Of a stretch of 21,525 bases of DNA, positions 1 to 7,462 are shown piece by piece. The notes beneath the pieces were generated by a model. It worked only from the letters and a program-made list of their open reading frames with translations, searched no databases and had not been told where the DNA came from. Positions within the stretch are counted from its first letter, which is position 1; each line of letters opens with the position of its first letter. Source of the stretch: an uncultured Bacilli bacterium (lineage in GTDB: Bacteria > Bacillota_I > Bacilli_A > RFN20 > CAG-826); NCBI GenBank assembly GCA_934162685.1, contig CAKPJO010000011.1, positions 1-21,525 of the forward strand, given 5' to 3'. The position numbers were made by a program, and so were the translations under genes.

Positions 1-214
1 CAGTAGAAATAGTACAACCTATTCCATCAAAACAGCAATCTTTAACAATTCCATTTTCAACAAGTAAAAATACATCAATATTATCAATACATGATTCTGA
101 ATTCATATTGATTTTTAAATATCTATCATCAGTTGGTGTGCGTTTATTATGAGGATGTTCATAATGATCCATAATAATTTGACGCATCATCATTGGACTA
201 ATTGAAATAGGCAT
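1..214 (-). CDS. sufU: SufU iron-sulfur scaffold/sulfur acceptor protein, 3' end outside window
   Basis: The first 71 residues are visible; the rest lies left of the window. SufU is the zinc-containing partner that accepts sulfur from the cysteine desulfurase SufS in Gram-positive SUF systems. The N-terminal part shows the family pattern IIMDHYEHPHNK (residues 13-24) and the expected zinc-ligand positions: Cys42 and Asp44 in SCID, and Cys67 in GIGCTIS. The usual Cys-Gly-Asp reads Cys-Ile-Asp here, a mild deviation that keeps the ligands. The ATG at 214 overlaps the sufS stop by 17 bases and has an AGGTGA ribosome binding site 8 bases upstream, so translation is probably coupled to sufS. The position after sufS matches the Bacillus sufCDSU(B) order; sufB would be expected next, outside the window. 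Confidence 0.9.
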   Translation of the reverse strand, partial: MPISISPMMMRQIIMDHYEHPHNKRTPTDDRYLKINMNSESCIDNIDVFLLVENGIVKDCCFDGIGCTIST

Positions 215-1420
215 CGAGGAAGTCACCTGCTTTCTTACATGCTTCAACTAAAGCATCTATATCTTCAAATGTATTATAGAAATATATACTAGCACGAACA
301 GTAGCCACTGTACCTAAAAAATCAATCAATATTTTGGCACAATGTTGTCCTGAACGTACGCATATACCTTTAGAATTAAAATAAGTCGCAGCATCTTGGG
401 CAAATACATCTTTAATATTAAATGTAATAATACCAGATTCTGCATTCTCGTTATATAAGATAACGTTATCAAGTTGCTTTAGCTTAGAAACAGCGTATTT
501 TCTTAGTTCTTTTTCATGGTTTTCAATATTATCCATGCCAATGCTTTCTAAGTATTTAATCGCACTAGCTAAGCCGATTGCACCTTCAATATTTTGTGTT
601 CCTGCTTCAAATTTAGCAGGTGGAAGTAATAAACTAACTTCTCCACACATATTAAATCTAGCATTCATTCCGCCGCCAGACATTAATGGTTCCATTTCTT
701 TTAAAAGGTTAAATTTTCCATACATAACGCCAATGCCCGTAGGTCCACACATTTTATGTCCAGAAAATGCTAGGAAATCACAATCTAAATCTTTAACATC
801 AACTTTAAAATGTGGAATGCTTTGTGCTCCATCACACACTAAAATTGCACCACTTTCATGAGCAATTTTAGCAATATTTTTAATATCAACAATAAAGCCA
901 AGAACATTAGTAACTTGGGCAACCGCAATAACCTTAACTTTATCAGTCATAGCTTTTTTAACATTTTCTATTGTTAATCTTCCTTCTTTAGTTAAAGGAA
1001 TGTAACGAACAATACAACCTTTTTCTTTGGCAATAGTAAACCAAGGCAAGACATTAGAGGCATGTTCTGCTTCCGTAATAAGAATTTCATCGCCTGATTG
1101 TAAAAATTTAGCATATCCATAGGCAATCATATTCAATGACATTGATGCCCCAACAGTAAAAACAACTTCATTTTTATCAGCGCCAATAAAATTTGCAACA
1201 ATTGGCGTGCTTCATCATACTTTACATCAGTGGTATGGGCAATATCATAATCGCCACGATGCGTATTTGCGCAATAATTTTCGTAATAATCTTTTATTGA
1301 ATCAAGCACAGCTGTTGGTTTAAAAGTAGTCGCAGCATTATCTAAATAAACAAGACGATGATTTTGCATTGTCTTATTCAAGATAGGAAAATCTTTTAAG
1401 CATTTTTCATAATCAATCAT
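198..1420 (-). pseudogene. sufS: SufS cysteine desulfurase, interrupted by a one-base frameshift near 1200
   Basis: SufS is a PLP enzyme that takes sulfur from cysteine for Fe-S cluster assembly. The N-terminal part (ATG at 1420, AGAGG ribosome binding site, 2 bases after the sufD stop) has the family motifs YLDNAATTFKP and HRGDYDIA. It then runs into a wrong frame after YDEARQ and stops at 1133. The next frame continues the protein: VANFIGADKNEVVF, then the ORF from 1142, with the PLP lysine motif SGHKMCGPTGIG, the active-site cysteine motif RSGQHCA, and the TAG stop at 198. Restoring one base between about 1199 and 1202 gives a full protein of about 407 residues with all catalytic motifs. 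The rest of the operon is intact and SufS is normally essential, so a sequencing or assembly error is at least as likely as true gene loss. No long homopolymer lies at the break. Confidence 0.88.
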
Positions 1421-1422
1421 AC

Positions 1423-2262
1423 TTATAGCCTCTTTTCAATGCCATCAACTATTTCTTGAACATATTTTTCATCTTCAAAATAGTTTGTAATTGGTTTTAA
1501 GTATCCTAATGTGATTAATTGTTTAGCATCATTTTCACTAATACCCCTTGAACATAAATAAAACATATGTTCATCATTGACTTTTCCGACAATTGCAGCA
1601 TGACTTGCTTCAATATCATTTTCATCTATTTTTAAAATTGGATTTGCTTTTGCATGGCATTTTGGATCAAACACCATGATTTTAGCGGATTGATGTGTTT
1701 TAGATTTAATTGATCCATTTTTAATATGGGAAACACCTTTAAAATGCATCATCGATTCATCTTCTACAACGCCATAATTAGACATAACTCCTGTTGTGTT
1801 TTTAGCAACATGATTAAAGTTAATGTTAAATACTTTTTTATCATTGTCGGCGCCCAATGAGGCTAAATGCCATTTGCTATTAGCGTTATCTCCCAAAAGA
1901 TTAAATGTCGCATTAAAATCAACATTACCTTTAACCAAATCAGCCATAGCGACAAAAGCATTAGATGACTCTTCTAAATCAAACAAATATTTGCCACAAG
2001 CATTTTGAGTCAAAGACAAAAAATTCAGTTTCAAAAATGCATTATTTTTTAAAATAAACTTTATATTTTTATTTTCGAATTCATTAATTAGAATTTTTAT
2101 TTTTACATATTCATTACAAGTAATTTCAATATTTTCACTTGCTATATCTTTTAAAGTTAAGATTGAATAATTTTCTTCATTAGAAGAATTTATTGAGATA
2201 TAAAAAGTATCATCTACTAATTTGCTTGTAATATTATCACTTTTTAGCAAATTATTTTCCAC
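1423..2262 (-). CDS. sufD: SufD-type Fe-S cluster assembly scaffold component
   Basis: The product (279 residues) is part of the SufBCD scaffold, which builds Fe-S clusters with the SufC ATPase. The C-terminal half carries the conserved SufB/SufD beta-helix core: VVEDESMMHFKG, THQSAKIMVFDPKCHAKANP, EASHAAIVGKVNDEHMFYL, and SRGISENDAKQLITLGYL. It is much shorter than Bacillus SufD (around 437 residues, from memory), mostly because the N-terminal region is reduced. I chose the GTG at 2262 as start: AGAGG lies 8-9 bases upstream and the overlap with sufC is only 11 bases. The longer frame to 2331 would overlap sufC by 80 bases and has no better site. The stop is 2 bases before the sufS start. 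SufB is a less likely alternative, given the size and the operon order. Confidence 0.85.
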   Translation of the reverse strand: MENNLLKSDNITSKLVDDTFYISINSSNEENYSILTLKDIASENIEITCNEYVKIKILINEFENKNIKFILKNNAFLKLNFLSLTQNACGKYLFDLEESSNAFVAMADLVKGNVDFNATFNLLGDNANSKWHLASLGADNDKKVFNINFNHVAKNTTGVMSNYGVVEDESMMHFKGVSHIKNGSIKSKTHQSAKIMVFDPKCHAKANPILKIDENDIEASHAAIVGKVNDEHMFYLCSRGISENDAKQLITLGYLKPITNYFEDEKYVQEIVDGIEKRL

Positions 2263-3079
2263 TTTTAACAACCTCTTTCGTTGCACAACTTCCGATTGAT
2301 ACATCACGCATATTAGGTTCATCTTTTTCAATCGAAATTCCTAATTCCGTTCTTATCCATTCATAACCAGTTGTATCGATTTTCTTAATAATTTCTTTTC
2401 CACCTTCAACAGCAATTTTACCATTAACCATAACCGCAACACGAGTTGGTGAAATTAAATCATATAATCTTGCATAGTGTGAAATAACTAAAAATCCTGT
2501 ACCTAATTCTTGTTGTTTTCTAATAGCTTCAGAAACAGTTTGTAAAGCATCAACATCAAGTCCAGAGTCAATTTCATCAAGCATAGCAATTGTTGGATTT
2601 AATAAACGCATTTGTAAAATTTCATTACGTTTTTTCTCTCCACCAGAAAACCCTTCATTTAAAGAACGATTTGCCATATCCATTGATATTTTCATTTCTT
2701 TAGAATTAGACTCTAACATACGATAAAATTGAAATAATGTTACTGGTTTTTCGCGATGAGCATTAATACTTGCTTTTAAGAAGTCAGCATTTATTACTCC
2801 TGGAACTTCGCTAGGATATTGCATTCCTAAGAAAATACCAGCACGTGATCTTTGATCAACAGACATTGCTAAAACATCTTGTCCATCTAGTAAAACTTTT
2901 CCTTCAGTCACTGTATAACGAGGGTTACCCATTATAACGGCAAGCAATGTTGATTTACCATGTCCATTAGGGCCTAATAAAGCTACAGTTTCGTTTGTTG
3001 ATACCTTTAAATTTACTCCTTTTAGAATTTCTTTTCCTTCTACATTAGCGTGTAAATTAATAATTTCTAAAGTTGGCAT
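2252..3079 (-). CDS. sufC: SufC ABC-type ATPase of the SUF Fe-S assembly complex
   Basis: This is a soluble ABC ATPase (275 residues) that drives the SufBCD scaffold. Visible motifs are Walker A GPNGHGKST (residues 36-44), the signature SGGEKKRNE (145-153), Walker B IAMLDEIDSGLD (164-175) and the switch histidine in VISHYARL (201). The inserts EVPGVINADFL and GFSGGEKKRNEILQ are typical of SufC rather than of transporters. About 20 residues at the C-terminus (from 255), including one Cys, extend past the usual SufC end and overlap the sufD start. The ATG at 3079 has AGGAGAG about 7 bases upstream. It is the first gene of the minus-strand suf operon, behind the promoter at 3116-3144. Confidence 0.95.
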   Translation of the reverse strand: MPTLEIINLHANVEGKEILKGVNLKVSTNETVALLGPNGHGKSTLLAVIMGNPRYTVTEGKVLLDGQDVLAMSVDQRSRAGIFLGMQYPSEVPGVINADFLKASINAHREKPVTLFQFYRMLESNSKEMKISMDMANRSLNEGFSGGEKKRNEILQMRLLNPTIAMLDEIDSGLDVDALQTVSEAIRKQQELGTGFLVISHYARLYDLISPTRVAVMVNGKIAVEGGKEIIKKIDTTGYEWIRTELGISIEKDEPNMRDVSIGSCATKEVVKSGK

Positions 3080-3115
3080 AAAATGTCACTCTCCTAAGAT
3101 TCTTAAATCTTAATT

Positions 3116-3144
3116 ATTTTACACCACTATAATTTTCTTAACAA
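3116..3144 (-). promoter_or_regulatory. Candidate sigma-A promoter for the suf operon
   Basis: On the minus strand, -35 TTGTTA (3144-3139) and -10 TAAAAT (3121-3116) are separated by 17 bases, about 37 bases upstream of the sufC ATG. A 7-bp inverted repeat with a 4-base loop (3095-3112) lies between the -10 and the ribosome binding site and could form a small hairpin at the transcript start. Confidence 0.6.
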
Positions 3145-3174
3145 TGAAAACGATAAAATTTGATAAATTCGCAT

Positions 3175-3199
3175 TAAAAAAGGCAAAGTTTCCTTTGCC
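3175..3199 (-). terminator. Rho-independent terminator after the two micro-genes
   Basis: On the minus strand, GGCAAAG pairs with CTTTGCC around a 4-base loop (3182-3199) and is followed by a run of T (3181-3175). It lies 6 bases beyond the stop of the 29-residue peptide gene and separates that unit from the suf promoter. Confidence 0.85.
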
Positions 3200-3205
3200 C
3201 CTTAA

Positions 3206-3295
3206 TTAGCAACCACAACCAGTCCAACATCCGTAACCGATGATGACAAGTAAAATAAATAATACAAGGATTATTGCAAAATAACTGTTATTCAT
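3206..3295 (-). CDS. 29-residue membrane micropeptide with Cys-rich tail (YjcZ/tiny-TM-like)
   Basis: The gene has ATG at 3295, TAA at 3206 and an excellent site, AGGAGGTGA, 5 bases before the start. The peptide has a short polar N-terminus, one hydrophobic span of about 15 residues (FAIILVLFILLVIIG, 6-20) and a tail with Cys23, Cys27 and Cys29. The span matches the FALIVVLFILL style of the tiny single-span proteins annotated in Bacillus as YjcZ-family sporulation proteins. The three tail cysteines are not a feature I associate with that family. It is 12/15 identical in the span to the peptide encoded just upstream, so the two look like a tandem duplication. They are probably co-transcribed and end at the terminator at 3175-3199. 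The function is unknown; the tail could bind metal, form disulfides or be acylated, all inference. Confidence 0.8.
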   Translation of the reverse strand: MNNSYFAIILVLFILLVIIGYGCWTGCGC

Positions 3296-3324
3296 AAGTT
3301 CACCTCCTCAAAGCAATTACCTTA

Positions 3325-3432
3325 TTAGCAGCAGCCAAAGCAACCAATAATAGCAATTAAAATGAAAAGAACAAGAATGAAGGCAAAAGCGGCGCCGAAA
3401 CCACCATTTTGGTATCCTAAATTTGGATTCAT
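3325..3432 (-). CDS. 35-residue membrane micropeptide with Cys-rich tail (YjcZ/tiny-TM-like)
   Basis: The gene has ATG at 3432, TAA at 3325 and AGGAGGAG 6 bases upstream of the start. The product begins with a Gly/Asn-rich stretch (MNPNLGYQNGGFGAA), then one hydrophobic span (FAFILVLFILIAIIG, 16-30) and a tail with Cys31, Cys34 and Cys35. The Gly/Tyr-rich N-terminus followed by F-A-x-I-x-V-L-F-I-L is the pattern of the YjcZ-like tiny transmembrane proteins of Bacillota. It is the first gene of a two-gene unit; the second (3206-3295) is a shortened copy that lacks the Gly-rich part. A longer ORF in another frame across this stretch is a shadow: this frame has the ribosome binding site and the family match. 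Confidence 0.82.
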   Translation of the reverse strand: MNPNLGYQNGGFGAAFAFILVLFILIAIIGCFGCC

Positions 3433-3459
3433 AAACTCTCCTCCTTTGTTTTTCACGAT

Positions 3460-3488
3460 ATATTATGCAGTTAAATAAAAAATGGTAA
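3460..3488 (-). promoter_or_regulatory. Weak candidate promoter for the micro-gene pair
   Basis: On the minus strand, TTACCA (3488-3483) and TAATAT (3465-3460) are 17 bases apart, each matching the consensus at 4 of 6 positions, about 28 bases upstream of the first micro-gene ATG. In such AT-rich DNA this is only suggestive. A sporulation-sigma promoter was considered but no convincing -35 was found. Confidence 0.35.
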
Positions 3489-3511
3489 CTGAATTTAAGA
3501 AACTTTAGTAT

Positions 3512-3525
3512 CAAGCGCCCAAGCG
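3512..3525. repeat. Direct repeat CAAGCG-CC-CAAGCG in the divergent control region
   Basis: Two copies of CAAGCG are separated by CC, giving an 8-bp period. They form a small GC-rich island in otherwise very AT-rich DNA between the micro-genes and the lipoprotein pair. They could be a regulator-binding site. Confidence 0.45.
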
Positions 3526-3530
3526 TTACT

Positions 3531-3548
3531 GTATTTTTATAAAAATAC
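3531..3548. repeat. 18-bp perfect palindrome in the divergent control region
   Basis: GTATTTTTAT followed by AAAAATAC is a perfect inverted repeat without spacer. It lies about 20 bases upstream of the -35 of the rightward promoter and upstream of the leftward one, so it could be an operator serving either direction. AT-rich palindromes arise by chance fairly often in DNA of this composition. Confidence 0.4.
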
Positions 3549-3567
3549 AAATTTCAAAAGAAAAAAC

Positions 3568-3598
3568 TTGAATTGTAGACCATTATTGTATACAATAA
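3568..3598 (+). promoter_or_regulatory. Sigma-A promoter with palindrome over the -10, driving the lipoprotein pair
   Basis: The -35 TTGAAT (3568-3573) and -10 TACAAT (3591-3596) are exactly 17 bases apart. They lie about 35 bases upstream of the ATG at 3631, which has its own AGGAGG site. The 16-bp perfect palindrome TTATTGTATACAATAA (3583-3598) covers the -10 element, a classic repressor-operator position. The promoter call is good; the operator role is inference. Confidence 0.7.
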
Positions 3599-3630
3599 CA
3601 ATGCTATATTTATAAGGAGGACGGCTATTT

Positions 3631-5394
3631 ATGAAAAAACGTAACCTTGTACTCGGTATGGTAGCATTCATGGTTGGTGGATTATCACTTACCGCTTGCG
3701 ATCCTGTAAAAAAAGAAAAGGGTACAATTTTAACTATTAACAATGGTAGCGAAGTAGCACATGGAATTACCGTTGATGATATTTTCAACAAATATATCAC
3801 TAAGTCAACCGGAATTTCTACTTACTATAATGCGATTTCAGAAGTCATCATTCGTGCTTCAATTGAAGAAACACCAGAAATCACAAAAAATGCAAAACAA
3901 CGTGTCAATGAAAAGAAGGATGAAGCAAAATCTAATGCTAAAACCAATGGCACATCTTACAACGACGAACTTGATAAAATTCTTGAAAGTAATGGCGTTG
4001 AAGATTTAGATGAATTACAAGATTTATTCGTCTATGAAAAATTAAAAGAAAAAGCTCGCGATAGTTATTTCGATAACGATGGCGGCAAAGGTGAATTTGG
4101 ATTACTTAAAGAATACATCACCCAAAAAGTTCCTTACCATGTTAGCCACATTTTAATTAACGTAAGTGCGGCTTCAACAGATAAAGGATACAAAGGACAA
4201 ATTACTGAATCCGAGACAACAAAACTTATCGGTACTATTAAACGTTTAGCAAGAGGAAACGAAACATTCGGTTCTGTTGCTCAAAGTTTATCAGGAGACT
4301 CAAGTTCTGCTGCTAACTTCGGTGAAGGCGACATTGTTACAGTAGATACTGGCTATGTCAATGAATTCAAACTTGGATTATATGCTTTCGATGCTATTTT
4401 CAATAGTAAAGAAAAAGACGCTAATCGTTTAGAAAGTATTCATATGACCGATACTGCAACTAACTATTTCACAACCAAGAAAAATGAAAAGGCATATAAA
4501 ATTGATTTTCAAGAAATCTTAGATATGGAAAAAGTTGCTTCTAAAGAAAAACTTGGCACAGGTGAAACTATTAAAGATGGAGATGCTTTCTATTATCCTA
4601 GAAACATTTACTTCAATAGTTTATTCAACTCTCACCAAGTATCATTAATTACAACTAAGAACAAAGTAGTTAATGGTGTTGAACAAAAAGCATTTAAGAG
4701 CGCAGAGGAAGTTCCAGCACTTGCAGGTTTGCTTGATGACGGCGAATATGCATTATGCAGTGGCACTAACCCAATCTTAGTTGTACGTTCTGGATCTGGC
4801 GATGGTGATTCAGGATACCAAGGTATCTTCTTTATCGTTGCAGAAAAATCAGGTTTAACAGAAAGCACTGATTCTTTAAAAGATTACTATAACTATAAAT
4901 TAAGCGTTAACGATTACAACCAAAATATTGGTACTATGTATGTTAACTTTAACAAACAAGAAAATAATGAATATCGTAAACGTGCTAGTACAGTAGAAAC
5001 TGCTGTTAAGAATTACGATTCATTAATCGATTCTTCTATCTTCCAATATTACTTAAACGAAGGTAAAACAAAATTCAACCTTAAGATTAATGAAGATATC
5101 AAAGTTGAAGTTCCAAAGTATGTAAATGGTAAACGCGATGGCGTTGAATATTTATCACTTGAAGACGCTATTAACCAATACCTTGCTAATACTCGTTCAT
5201 ATAACGAATACTCAAGCCAAAACAGTATGGAAAAAACTTGGAATGAATTTGTTGAAAGTTTACAAGTTATCGATCAATCTAGAGAAGATCGTATGTTATC
5301 AATCGGTTGTGCAAAAGCAATCAATTCCGCAAGTTCAAAAGAAGAAATCGATAATTTAACTAAGGAAGGCGGTGTTTGCAGTGCTACGAAATAA
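3631..5394 (+). CDS. PrsA/SurA-like foldase lipoprotein
   Basis: The product (587 residues) has a lipoprotein signal peptide: Lys/Arg start, hydrophobic core, and lipobox LTAC with the lipidated Cys at 23. It is expected on the outer face of the membrane. Residues about 30-165 are helical and charged, like the SurA/PrsA N-terminal region. Residues about 168-255 resemble a parvulin peptidyl-prolyl isomerase domain: YHVSHILI (169-176), then helical text, then GDSSSAANFGEGDI and VNEFKLGLYAF, matching the family pattern of HILV, GDLG and a hydrophobic FxxAxF. The long C-terminal half has no family I recognise. The length is about twice that of Bacillus PrsA. The ATG has AGGAGG 9 bases upstream. 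The next lipoprotein gene overlaps its 3' end. Secreted-protein folding is the likely role; catalytic activity cannot be judged from sequence alone. Confidence 0.72.
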   Translation: MKKRNLVLGMVAFMVGGLSLTACDPVKKEKGTILTINNGSEVAHGITVDDIFNKYITKSTGISTYYNAISEVIIRASIEETPEITKNAKQRVNEKKDEAKSNAKTNGTSYNDELDKILESNGVEDLDELQDLFVYEKLKEKARDSYFDNDGGKGEFGLLKEYITQKVPYHVSHILINVSAASTDKGYKGQITESETTKLIGTIKRLARGNETFGSVAQSLSGDSSSAANFGEGDIVTVDTGYVNEFKLGLYAFDAIFNSKEKDANRLESIHMTDTATNYFTTKKNEKAYKIDFQEILDMEKVASKEKLGTGETIKDGDAFYYPRNIYFNSLFNSHQVSLITTKNKVVNGVEQKAFKSAEEVPALAGLLDDGEYALCSGTNPILVVRSGSGDGDSGYQGIFFIVAEKSGLTESTDSLKDYYNYKLSVNDYNQNIGTMYVNFNKQENNEYRKRASTVETAVKNYDSLIDSSIFQYYLNEGKTKFNLKINEDIKVEVPKYVNGKRDGVEYLSLEDAINQYLANTRSYNEYSSQNSMEKTWNEFVESLQVIDQSREDRMLSIGCAKAINSASSKEEIDNLTKEGGVCSATK

Positions 5395-6994
5395 AAAGAA
5401 ATTACTTGTTGTTATGGCTTCATCAATGCTTTTATTAGCAGGCTGTGACATCGAAGCAAAACCTTCATATGACAACGACTGGTTAGTTAGCGGAGATACT
5501 ATTAATGGTAAAAATGCTACTAACTTAACAAACAACTTACGTACTCTTGTTTATGACAAATTATTAGATGATGGTTCAATTAATTCTGAAGTTTTAAATG
5601 AAACATTATACATCATTGCAAAACAAAAAATTGGCGATTACGACACTTTACTAAAATCAACTAAAGAAGAAGATAAGGCATTAGTTCGTAAAATCCAAGC
5701 TAGAATGGATGAAAAATTATACGCTGCTATTTCTAGTGGAAGTTATGATTACCGCAATAAGTTCAATGAAGAATTATTTGTAAAAACAATTCAACAATCA
5801 TTAACTTATTCTATCGCAGATTCTAATTCTACATTCACTAAAGACTATGTATTCTTAAGCGATTCTATGGATCACCTTTACGAAGGCGGATTCAATGAAG
5901 ATGGCGAACCATATACACCTGATACTAACGAACCAAACGTTGGCAAATATGTATTATCTTGTTCATATACAAAATATATGGAAGACACATACTTACCAGA
6001 AGTATATCGTGAATTATTAGTAGAAAAGTACATTAAAGATAATGAAGCCGATTCATTAGGACGTGCTGCAGGACGTAAAATTAATTACGTTGCTATTAGT
6101 GAAAGTGAAACACACCCTGAAGCTGCTGCTAACTTAGTACATGCATTCGTTGATAAGTATTTAAACAATAGTACTTCTGTTGCGGATTTATCAATCTTAG
6201 AAAAAGCATGGAAAGGTATCGATATCACAAGTAGTGATACAGAAGTAACCGAATTACTTAAGGCTGCTAATTTTGAAGAAGTTACTTCAAGTGACGCTAA
6301 CATCGGTACATATTATGCAGAAACTTTATTCGGTGATATTGCTACCAACTATGGTAAGATTAACAAAGTCGAAGCATTATCTGATGCAACTCAAGAATCA
6401 GCATTTACTGGATCTGGTGCTTACTCAAAAGAAACAGGTTTAGAAATGGAAAAGAACTCTTTAAGAAAGAGAACTTTAAATGAAGATGGTTGGTATGTTA
6501 AATCTAACGATACTACTACTCTTCCTTCAACTGTAACATCTCGTTTATTCGATGTTGCTGTTGCTAATAACGTTTTCAATAATTTAAAAGGTTATAATGA
6601 AAGCAACAAAGACGTAGAAAACAAATATGTTAAATATGTTAATGGTACTTATTATTTAAAACCTTCTTCTATTGAATCTAACGCTTCTCAAAACATGGAT
6701 TGTGTAATTTACGATAAAGGTACTTCTACTTATTATATTGTTCAAATCGAAGAAGCTGTAAATTCTACAAAATTAAGAAATACAGATACTAACAATGAAA
6801 AACAATATGTTGACGCTATGCGTGAAGAAGTTGTTAATGAAATGACTACTAAATATGCAAGCCGTGATACTTATAAAGAAAAAGCATTAGTTCACTACTT
6901 AAAAGAAGCAAACATCTTATTCCATGATACTGCTGTTTATAAATACTTCAAAACAACATATCCTGATGTTTGGGACGAAGACGCTAATAAATAA
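5381..6994 (+). CDS. Lipoprotein, probable partner of the PrsA-like protein; domain unrecognised
   Basis: The product (537 residues) begins with a clear lipoprotein signal: a basic start (RNKKK), hydrophobic core and lipobox LAGC with Cys22. The rest is acidic, helical and low in Cys, in the same style as the preceding PrsA-like protein. The stretch AGRKINYVAISESE (about residues 226-239) could be a degraded parvulin strand, but I cannot confirm a domain. The start is a GTG inside the upstream gene: the one at 5381 has AGGCGG 8 bases upstream and gives a clean signal peptide. The GTG at 5372 (540 residues) is also possible, with AAGGA 5 bases upstream. The 14- to 23-base overlap implies translational coupling. 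The gene ends at a strong terminator, so the two lipoproteins form one transcript. Confidence 0.75.
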   Translation: MLRNKKKLLVVMASSMLLLAGCDIEAKPSYDNDWLVSGDTINGKNATNLTNNLRTLVYDKLLDDGSINSEVLNETLYIIAKQKIGDYDTLLKSTKEEDKALVRKIQARMDEKLYAAISSGSYDYRNKFNEELFVKTIQQSLTYSIADSNSTFTKDYVFLSDSMDHLYEGGFNEDGEPYTPDTNEPNVGKYVLSCSYTKYMEDTYLPEVYRELLVEKYIKDNEADSLGRAAGRKINYVAISESETHPEAAANLVHAFVDKYLNNSTSVADLSILEKAWKGIDITSSDTEVTELLKAANFEEVTSSDANIGTYYAETLFGDIATNYGKINKVEALSDATQESAFTGSGAYSKETGLEMEKNSLRKRTLNEDGWYVKSNDTTTLPSTVTSRLFDVAVANNVFNNLKGYNESNKDVENKYVKYVNGTYYLKPSSIESNASQNMDCVIYDKGTSTYYIVQIEEAVNSTKLRNTDTNNEKQYVDAMREEVVNEMTTKYASRDTYKEKALVHYLKEANILFHDTAVYKYFKTTYPDVWDEDANK

Positions 6995-6999
6995 TTTTT

Positions 7000-7029
7000 A
7001 AGGAGGACTATGTTCCTCCTTTTATTTTT
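7000..7029 (+). terminator. Rho-independent terminator after the lipoprotein pair
   Basis: The stem AGGAGGA / TCCTCCT (7001-7007 and 7014-7020) with a 6-base loop and an adjoining A-T pair is followed by the T-rich run TTTATTTTT. It starts 6 bases past the stop at 6994. Confidence 0.88.
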
Positions 7030-7044
7030 AAGGGGATGAAATTT

Positions 7045-7461
7045 ATGGATGATTGTATTTTTTGTAAAATAATTAAAGGAGAAATTCCTTGTGTAAAAGT
7101 ATATGAAGATGATGACGTATTAGCATTTCTTGATATATCACAAACTACCAAAGGTCATACTTTAGTAATTTGTAAAGAACACTATGATTCATTTCTGTCT
7201 ACACCAAAGGAACTTATGCATAAAGTGATGGATGTTGCTCAAACTATTGGGCAATCATTAATTAGAAACTTACATGCAAAAGGTGTTAATATCTTAACCA
7301 ATTGTTATGGTGCGGCAGGACAAACAGTAATGCATTTCCATGTTCACGTTATACCACGTTATGCAAATAGTGATGGTCTAGTTATCGAATTTAAAGCAAA
7401 TAAATTACTTGAGCAAATGTCATTACCAAGCATTGCCGATTCTATTAAAGAAGACTTATAA
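7045..7461 (+). CDS. HIT-family nucleotide-binding hydrolase
   Basis: The product (138 residues) is a complete HIT protein of the Hint/bacterial Hit type, which bind purine nucleotides and hydrolyse phosphoramidates or dinucleotides. The N-terminus CIFCKIIKGEIP includes the CxxC pair (Cys4, Cys7) of the zinc-binding branch. The C-terminal histidine triad is MHFHVHVIPR (His97, His99, His101). KGHTLVICKEH matches the conserved strand around residue 36. I start at the ATG at 7045 because AAGGGG lies about 9 bases upstream; the in-frame ATG at 7036 abuts that site. It sits between two terminators, so it may be a single-gene unit. No separate promoter is evident, so some read-through from the lipoprotein pair is possible. 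Confidence 0.93.
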   Translation: MDDCIFCKIIKGEIPCVKVYEDDDVLAFLDISQTTKGHTLVICKEHYDSFLSTPKELMHKVMDVAQTIGQSLIRNLHAKGVNILTNCYGAAGQTVMHFHVHVIPRYANSDGLVIEFKANKLLEQMSLPSIADSIKEDL

Positions 7462-7462
7462 C

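Noticed and set aside
535..861. A 108-codon plus-strand frame inside sufS
   Set aside because: It is antisense to the conserved PLP-lysine region, with no ribosome binding site and no recognisable product.
1133..1210. Programmed ribosomal frameshifting in sufS
   Set aside because: No slippery heptamer or downstream structure is evident at the break, and SufS is not known to use recoding.
2263..2331. N-terminal extension of SufD to an ATG at 2331
   Set aside because: It would overlap the sufC coding end by 80 bases; the GTG at 2262 has a good ribosome binding site and a normal overlap.
3433..3530. Sporulation-sigma promoter (CATAATA) for the YjcZ-like micro-genes
   Set aside because: The -10-like word is present but no matching -35 lies 15-17 bases upstream, and no other sporulation gene is in the window.
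3317..3550. A 77-codon frame over the micro-genes on the minus strand
   Set aside because: It has no ribosome binding site, and its product is rich in Arg, Trp and Phe runs. The shorter frame at 3325-3432 has AGGAGGAG and a family match.
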